Part shown: piece by piece, positions 60,609-64,000 of the stretch
How the letters are laid out: the number at the start of each line of letters is the position of its first letter
Position numbering within the stretch: position 1 is the first letter of the stretch
From: G965276675 sp965276675
Lineage (GTDB): Bacteria > Acidobacteriota > Terriglobia > Terriglobales > Acidobacteriaceae
NCBI GenBank assembly: GCA_965276675.1
Contig: OZ255624.1
Location: 930,001 to 994,000 of the forward strand
Direction: 5' to 3'
Length of the DNA stretch: 64,000 bases
Made by a program: the position numbers and the translations under genes
Notes under the pieces: generated by a model
Told to the model about the DNA's origin: nothing
Seen by the model: only the letters and a program-made list of their open reading frames with translations
Database searches by the model: none

Positions 60609-60649
60609 TTCAGTTGAGATACGAATTTATTCAGAAAGAAGGAGAGGTT

Positions 60650-61276
60650 ATGAACGAAACGAGGAATAACGCGATGGACAACACGATGGATCACGAGCTG
60701 CAAGGCCGGCTTGCTCTGATGGAGAGCATGATCGCGGAGGGGCGCAAGACAACCGAATATTGGGGCTGGGCGTTTGTGCTGTGGGGTATCGCTTACTTTG
60801 TGGCGATCGGGTGGAGCTATCTTTCGGGGCGCGGTGACATCGCGTGGCCGGTCACGATGATCGGCGGAGTCGTTCTGACCACCATGATTGCTCGCGCCAA
60901 GAAAACGGGAAGAGCCTGCACCACGACATCCCGCGCAATCTCATCGATCTGGACGGCTGTCGGGCTGGCCTTCTTCGCGTACTGTTTTCCACTATCTGCG
61001 AGCGGCCACGCTGAGCCGCACGCCTTTCAGGCCACGGTGGAGGTATTGCTAGGGGTGGCGAACCTGGCTTCCGGCCTGCTTCTCCGTTGGCGGCAGCAGC
61101 GTGTTATTGGACTGCTTTGGATGTCAGCGGCGGTGGCCACCTGCTTCGTTTCCAGATCCGCGATTGTGATCATCTTTATGGTGGCGACGCTGGTCTGCCT
61201 GGTGGGCTTTGGAGTGTACCTGATGATTCGCGAGTCGCGTGATAAGGCGCGGGCGGGGCAGGTGGTCCATGCCTGA
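60650..61276 (+). CDS. Hypothetical six-helix membrane protein
   Basis: 208 residues from ATG 60650 with AAGGAGAGGTT directly upstream; the longer in-frame extension runs through a dispersed repeat and is discarded. A soluble N-terminus (DHELQGRLALMESMIAEGR) precedes helices such as FVLWGIAYFVAIGWSYL, GGVVLTTMIARAK, IWTAVGLAFFAYCF, LLGVANLASGLLLRW and IIFMVATLVCLVGFGVYLMI. No family I recognise. Its stop overlaps the start of the winged-helix regulator by eight bases, the arrangement seen when a membrane sensor or target is paired with a small regulator. Confidence 0.75.
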   Translation: MNETRNNAMDNTMDHELQGRLALMESMIAEGRKTTEYWGWAFVLWGIAYFVAIGWSYLSGRGDIAWPVTMIGGVVLTTMIARAKKTGRACTTTSRAISSIWTAVGLAFFAYCFPLSASGHAEPHAFQATVEVLLGVANLASGLLLRWRQQRVIGLLWMSAAVATCFVSRSAIVIIFMVATLVCLVGFGVYLMIRESRDKARAGQVVHA

Positions 61277-61616
61277 AAATGGAAGGGTGGGGAGTGGCGG
61301 GCCTGAGCTGCCGGGACCGGAGCCGCCAAATCTGGATCAGATCATTCACGCTCCACTACGGCTGGCAGTGCTTTCGCTGCTGGCCACGGTGGAGCGGGCC
61401 GAGTTTACCTGGTTGCGGCAGAAGACGGGGTCGACGGATGGCAACCTGGGAGCGCACCTGTTGAAGCTGGAGGAGGCAGGGTATGTGGGAGTGGAGAAGA
61501 AGTTCGTGGCGCGCAAGCCGGTCTCGCTCTACTGGATGACGGAGCGGGGCCGGGCGGCACTGACGGGATATGTACAGGCGCTGCGCAAGCTGATGGGGGC
61601 GGTACTGGTTTCGTGA
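61269..61616 (+). CDS. Small winged-helix (HTH_27-like) regulator
   Basis: 115 residues from ATG 61269. LDQIIHAPLRLAVLSLLATV, then FTWLRQKTGSTDGNLGAHLL as the recognition helix and KLEEAGYVGVEKKFVARKPV as the wing give a stand-alone winged-helix domain of the DUF/HTH_27 type related to ArsR/PadR/MarR regulators. The C-terminus (TERGRAALTGYVQALRKLM) is a dimerisation helix. Overlaps the preceding membrane-protein gene; likely autoregulates the amidohydrolase operon. Confidence 0.85.
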   Translation: MPENGRVGSGGPELPGPEPPNLDQIIHAPLRLAVLSLLATVERAEFTWLRQKTGSTDGNLGAHLLKLEEAGYVGVEKKFVARKPVSLYWMTERGRAALTGYVQALRKLMGAVLVS

Positions 61617-61959
61617 GGTTACTTTTATTCTGCTGCCAAAGACATAAACTCTGGCCTAATGTCCCAAAACGGGAAACCCTGACCAGAATTACGTATTCCG
61701 CGTAAAGAAATCTTGCGGTGAGCCAACATTTTCCTTGTAGGTGCCTTCTGAATTGGTAACAGCAGAGGCAACTTCCGGTCTTCCAACCCGCCTAACGGTA
61801 ACACTCCTCTCTCGAGAACCCACGTTCTCATCCCCTCCTCCCTGGAAATCCTTCTTCGATGCCTCTAGAGCGGGCCCGCCAGAAAGCGGGCCCATGCGCT
61901 CTTTGTGCTGATGAATGCAGCCTCTCGACTTCGCTCAGGATGACACGCAGAATAGAAGC
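61617..61959. other. Intergenic region with hairpin and repeat fragment
   Basis: 343 bases before the PgeF gene. GGGCCCGC (61872-61879) and GCGGGCCC (61886-61893) form a perfect hairpin with a six-base loop, a possible terminator for the upstream operon. A CTCAGGATGACA-type fragment follows at about 61924-61943. Open frames here look non-coding. Confidence 0.45.
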
Positions 61960-63045
61960 ATGCCCAGGTCTCCAGAGAGCGATTCAGCGATTCAGGCGGT
62001 GGATGACCTGCTTGCAGGGGTGGGGGTGGTCCATGGCCGGCGTCTGATTCGTCGTGGCACGCCTCGCTATCGCAGGCAGGATGAGGATCTCCGCGCCGAA
62101 TCCCCGGTGAGCCAAACTGAGATCCGTAGAGTTGGCGATGTGGAAGTGGTGCATGTGCCCTCCTGGGGAGATGAGCACGCGTGGCTTCGCCACGGCTTCA
62201 GTACGCGCCGGGGCGGGGTCTCGACGGTCTACCGCAGGGAGCAGGGATTAGGGAGTGCTGTTGGGGAGTTGAATCTGGGGTTTACGGCTTCGGATTCGGC
62301 CGAGAATGTGGTGCGCAACCGGGAGATCTTTTGCTCTGCCGTGCTCGGGGTTGCAGTGCCCGGGGCAGCGGCGGAAAGCAGCAGCAACGGGCTGGTGACC
62401 CTATACCAGATCCACTCTGGGCTGAGCTACCGGATTCCCCAAGATAGTGTTGGCAAAACAGGGGAGATGAAGGGCGATGGCCTGATGACAGACCAGCCTG
62501 GCGTTCTACTGGGGATCCAGACGGCGGATTGCATTCCGGTGCTAATTGCCGACCCGAAGCGGCGGGCGGTGGCGGCCTTTCATGCAGGGTGGCGTGGAAC
62601 GCTGAAGCGGATTGTGGAAGGCGGCGTCGGCCGGATGCGCACCGAGTTTGGCAGCAAGCCGGAGGACCTGGAGGCGGCGATTGGGCCGGGAATCGGAAGC
62701 TGCTGCTATGCCGTGGGCGAGGATGTGCGGAGCGAGTTCGAGTCGCAGTTCGCCTATGCTTCGGAGCTCTTCAGCGAAGTTTATGACTCGGATCCGGTGA
62801 AGGAGAAGTATCCACTGCTGTTTATGACGGCGCGGGCGCCCGGGCATAGCGACATAGGTCCTGGCATGCACCTGGACCTGGTTGAAGCGAACCGGCGGCA
62901 GTTGCTGGTCGCAGGGCTTCGGATGGAGAGCGTTTATGCCTCGCATACGTGCACTGGTTGCAACGCGGACCAGTACTTCTCATACCGCGCGGAAGCCGGT
63001 TTTTGTGGGCGGATGATGAGCGCGATTGGGATCGCGGAGGACTGA
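61960..63045 (+). CDS. pgeF: Laccase-domain protein PgeF (peptidoglycan editing factor / YfiH)
   Basis: 361 residues from ATG 61960; the longer frame starts inside a dispersed repeat. The conserved parts are AWLRHGFSTRRGGVS, LVTLYQIHSGLSYRI, the copper/zinc-coordinating Cys and His in QTADCIPVLIADP and AAFHAGWRGTLKRIVEGG, IGPGIGSCCYAVGEDV and SHTCTGCNADQYFSYRAE near the C-terminus. YfiH/PgeF proteins act on purine nucleosides and help keep peptidoglycan composition correct. The first 65 residues are an extension relative to the usual family length. Confidence 0.92.
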   Translation: MPRSPESDSAIQAVDDLLAGVGVVHGRRLIRRGTPRYRRQDEDLRAESPVSQTEIRRVGDVEVVHVPSWGDEHAWLRHGFSTRRGGVSTVYRREQGLGSAVGELNLGFTASDSAENVVRNREIFCSAVLGVAVPGAAAESSSNGLVTLYQIHSGLSYRIPQDSVGKTGEMKGDGLMTDQPGVLLGIQTADCIPVLIADPKRRAVAAFHAGWRGTLKRIVEGGVGRMRTEFGSKPEDLEAAIGPGIGSCCYAVGEDVRSEFESQFAYASELFSEVYDSDPVKEKYPLLFMTARAPGHSDIGPGMHLDLVEANRRQLLVAGLRMESVYASHTCTGCNADQYFSYRAEAGFCGRMMSAIGIAED

Positions 63046-63078
63046 ATGCCACTCAAAGACCGCGCCGCGAAGACTAGG

Positions 63079-63188
63079 CCAGTTTCAGGGTAAGTGTAGA
63101 CCCAGGAGATAGAGCTGGACATGGCCGTTCTTTGAGGACGGCACACCGGGCGTGTCTTTCGCGCCAGCCACAGTAACCCTGAAACTGG
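63079..63188. repeat. CCAGTTTCAGGG-type inverted-end element, copy C
   Basis: CCAGTTTCAGGGTAA (63079-63093) and TAACCCTGAAACTGG (63174-63188) are inverted at 14 of 15 positions. The inner part TGGCCGTTCTTTGAGGACGGC matches copy A's TGGCCATTCTTTGAGGAACGGC. The element abuts the stop codon of the HU/IHF gene and may act as its 3' hairpin. Confidence 0.78.
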
Positions 63189-63189
63189 T

Positions 63190-63540
63190 TTAGGTGATGT
63201 GTGCAGCGTCGGTCTCGTTTTCGGGATCTCCCTCCGTGGTCGCATGTGAGGCGCCGCCTGCCGGGCGGGGATTGACCAGGTCGCGCAGTTCCTTGCTGGG
63301 CTTGAAGTAGGGGACACGCTTGGCAGGAACCTGCACCTTGTCGCCTGTTTTGGGATTGCGTCCGGTGCGCGGTTTGCGTTGGCGAATGCGAAAGCTGCCG
63401 AAGCCGCGGATTTCGATCTTGTCACCGGTCTGCAGCGCACGAATCACCGAATCGAAGATCGTCTCTACGATCACCTCGCCGTCCCGCCGGGTTAGGTCGC
63501 CGAGTTGAGTTACCTCCTCAACCAGATCTGCTTTGGTCAT
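63190..63540 (-). CDS. HU/IHF-family DNA-binding protein
   Basis: 116 residues; bends DNA as a dimer and helps organise the chromosome. MTKADLVEEVTQLGDLTRRD at the start, EVIVETIFDSVIRALQTGDK, then the beta-arm with the signature GFGSFRIRQRKPRTGRNPKTG and VPAKRVPYFKPSKELRDLVN. The C-terminal 25 residues (after NPRPAGG) are acidic and not part of the fold. An ATG at 63558 would add six residues. An inverted-repeat element (63575-63689) lies right upstream and may carry or disturb its promoter. Confidence 0.93.
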   Translation of the reverse strand: MTKADLVEEVTQLGDLTRRDGEVIVETIFDSVIRALQTGDKIEIRGFGSFRIRQRKPRTGRNPKTGDKVQVPAKRVPYFKPSKELRDLVNPRPAGGASHATTEGDPENETDAAHIT

Positions 63541-63574
63541 AAGTCTCTCTGGCTCCATGAGCCTTGAGTTCTGC

Positions 63575-63689
63575 TAGAGCATTTCTCCTGATGCTGTGAA
63601 TGCGCGGAGTGAAATTCCGTGCAGCCTTCCTCGAAGAAAGGCTGCATCCGCTTCTGCTTGCCGTCTACACCTACAGGAGAAATGCTCTA
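63575..63689. repeat. TA-ended inverted-repeat element
   Basis: TAGAGCATTTCTCCTG (63575-63590) and CAGGAGAAATGCTCTA (63674-63689) are a perfect 16-base inverted pair, with TA at both outer ends. Inside are GCAGCCTTCCTCGAAGAAAGGCTGC (a hairpin) and TACACCTACAGGAGAA (63666-63681), the same 16-mer as at 3325-3340. At 115 bases it resembles a MITE-like element. Confidence 0.7.
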
Positions 63690-63784
63690 TGTCAGTGATA
63701 GTAGATGCACATCTTGCACTTATCGACACCATAACTCAGGGCCGATCGTGCTGCGAGGCGGAGTTTTCGAGACAGATGTAACGT

Positions 63785-64000
63785 ATGATGAGCAAGTTGC
63801 CCGAAGGTCTCAGCCAAGTCACCCACGTGAACGAGTCTCCTCACTACAGCATTATCATTCCGGCATACAACGAGAGTGCGCGTATTGGTAACGCGCTGCG
63901 CTCGGTGATCGCTTGCGTAGAGGCGCGCGGCTGGGATGCCGAGGTTTTGGTCGTGGACGATGGATCGCAGGATGACACGGTGGCGATTGTTACCGGATTT
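63785..64000 (+). CDS. Family 2 glycosyltransferase, 3' partial
   Basis: 72 residues to the window edge. ATG 63785 (or 63788) opens a protein with YSIIIPAYNESARIGNALRS and AEVLVVDDGSQDDTVAIV, the nucleotide-sugar-binding DxD-like start of GT-A fold family 2 glycosyltransferases (dolichol-phosphate mannosyltransferase-like). The enzyme would transfer a sugar to a lipid carrier, glycan or protein. The acceptor and C-terminal domains lie outside the window. Confidence 0.85.
   Translation, partial: MMSKLPEGLSQVTHVNESPHYSIIIPAYNESARIGNALRSVIACVEARGWDAEVLVVDDGSQDDTVAIVTGF

Noticed and set aside
60542..60649. 36-residue extension of the six-helix membrane protein
   Set aside because: Encoded by the dispersed CTCAGGATGAC fragment; AAGGAGAGGTT before ATG 60650 decides the start.
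1..64000. tRNA, rRNA, CRISPR arrays, complete insertion sequences, prophage, origin
   Set aside because: Scanned by eye in all gaps; no cloverleaf T-loop, no rRNA-like conserved blocks, no evenly spaced direct repeats with unique spacers, no intact transposase or integrase.

Overview
The window reads as a stretch of chromosome from a GC-rich, chemoheterotrophic soil bacterium, most likely an Acidobacteriota member of the Terriglobia (Granulicella, Terriglobus or Edaphobacter type). This is inferred from the gene families: a kumamolisin-type S53 protease, several glycoside hydrolases, an NDH-2, HslV/HslU with unusual extensions, many small DUF membrane proteins, frequent TTG and GTG starts, and dispersed intergenic repeats. 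No database search was possible. I see no rRNA, tRNA, CRISPR array, complete insertion sequence, prophage or replication origin. Nearly everything is ordinary chromosome with short accessory islets.

Layout. 0-7.4 kb: the 3' end of an NDH-2 gene, a frameshifted peroxiredoxin-like gene, a lipoprotein, a 58-residue membrane protein missed by length cut-offs, a repeat block, a large APC-type transporter, a translationally coupled DoxX-like pair and a Mn-type superoxide dismutase. 7.7-19 kb: a carbohydrate block, all on the plus strand. It holds a Tat-exported glycoamylase-like protein, a cytoplasmic GH15 glucoamylase, then transketolase, ribose-5-phosphate isomerase B, 6-phosphogluconate dehydrogenase, glucose-6-phosphate dehydrogenase, 6-phosphogluconolactonase and glucokinase. 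Together they can release glucose, phosphorylate it and run both arms of the pentose phosphate pathway. Transaldolase, the missing partner, lies apart at 46.1 kb. 19-25.6 kb: CopC, a CopD-like membrane protein, an HtrA protease with PDZ domains and an M1 aminopeptidase.

25.8-35.6 kb: a GH3 beta-xylosidase/glucosidase facing xylulokinase (xylan use), a GH20 hexosaminidase near a two-SIS-domain sugar isomerase/deaminase (amino-sugar use), and a sedolisin protease. 35.7-46 kb: an S9 peptidase with a metallo-beta-lactamase-fold enzyme, a zinc-ribbon coiled-coil protein, a HAD nucleotidase, an XRE-cupin regulator, a sugar epimerase-like protein, an Fn3 lipoprotein, a fumarylacetoacetase-family enzyme and a decayed secreted beta-propeller gene. 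46-54 kb: transaldolase, hslV-hslU, a CDF metal exporter and an M3 peptidase. 54-64 kb: a TetR-controlled module of small proteins, VOC and DUF4386 proteins, an amidohydrolase-CIA30 fusion followed by a membrane protein and a small winged-helix regulator, PgeF, a HU/IHF protein and the start of a glycosyltransferase.

The most distinctive content is non-coding. One intergenic element family has three copies (30.2, 39.0 and 63.1 kb) with inverted CCAGTTTCAGGGT-type ends around a conserved inner hairpin. A second family has two copies (3.0 and 54.2 kb) in which AAAGTCCT motifs recur at identical 42 and 29 base spacings. A third element at 63.6 kb has perfect 16-base inverted ends. These look like non-autonomous mobile or structured-RNA elements. 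The protein-level oddities most worth a second look are the HslV prosegment, the HslU insertions and the amidohydrolase-CIA30 module with its 11-base palindrome.
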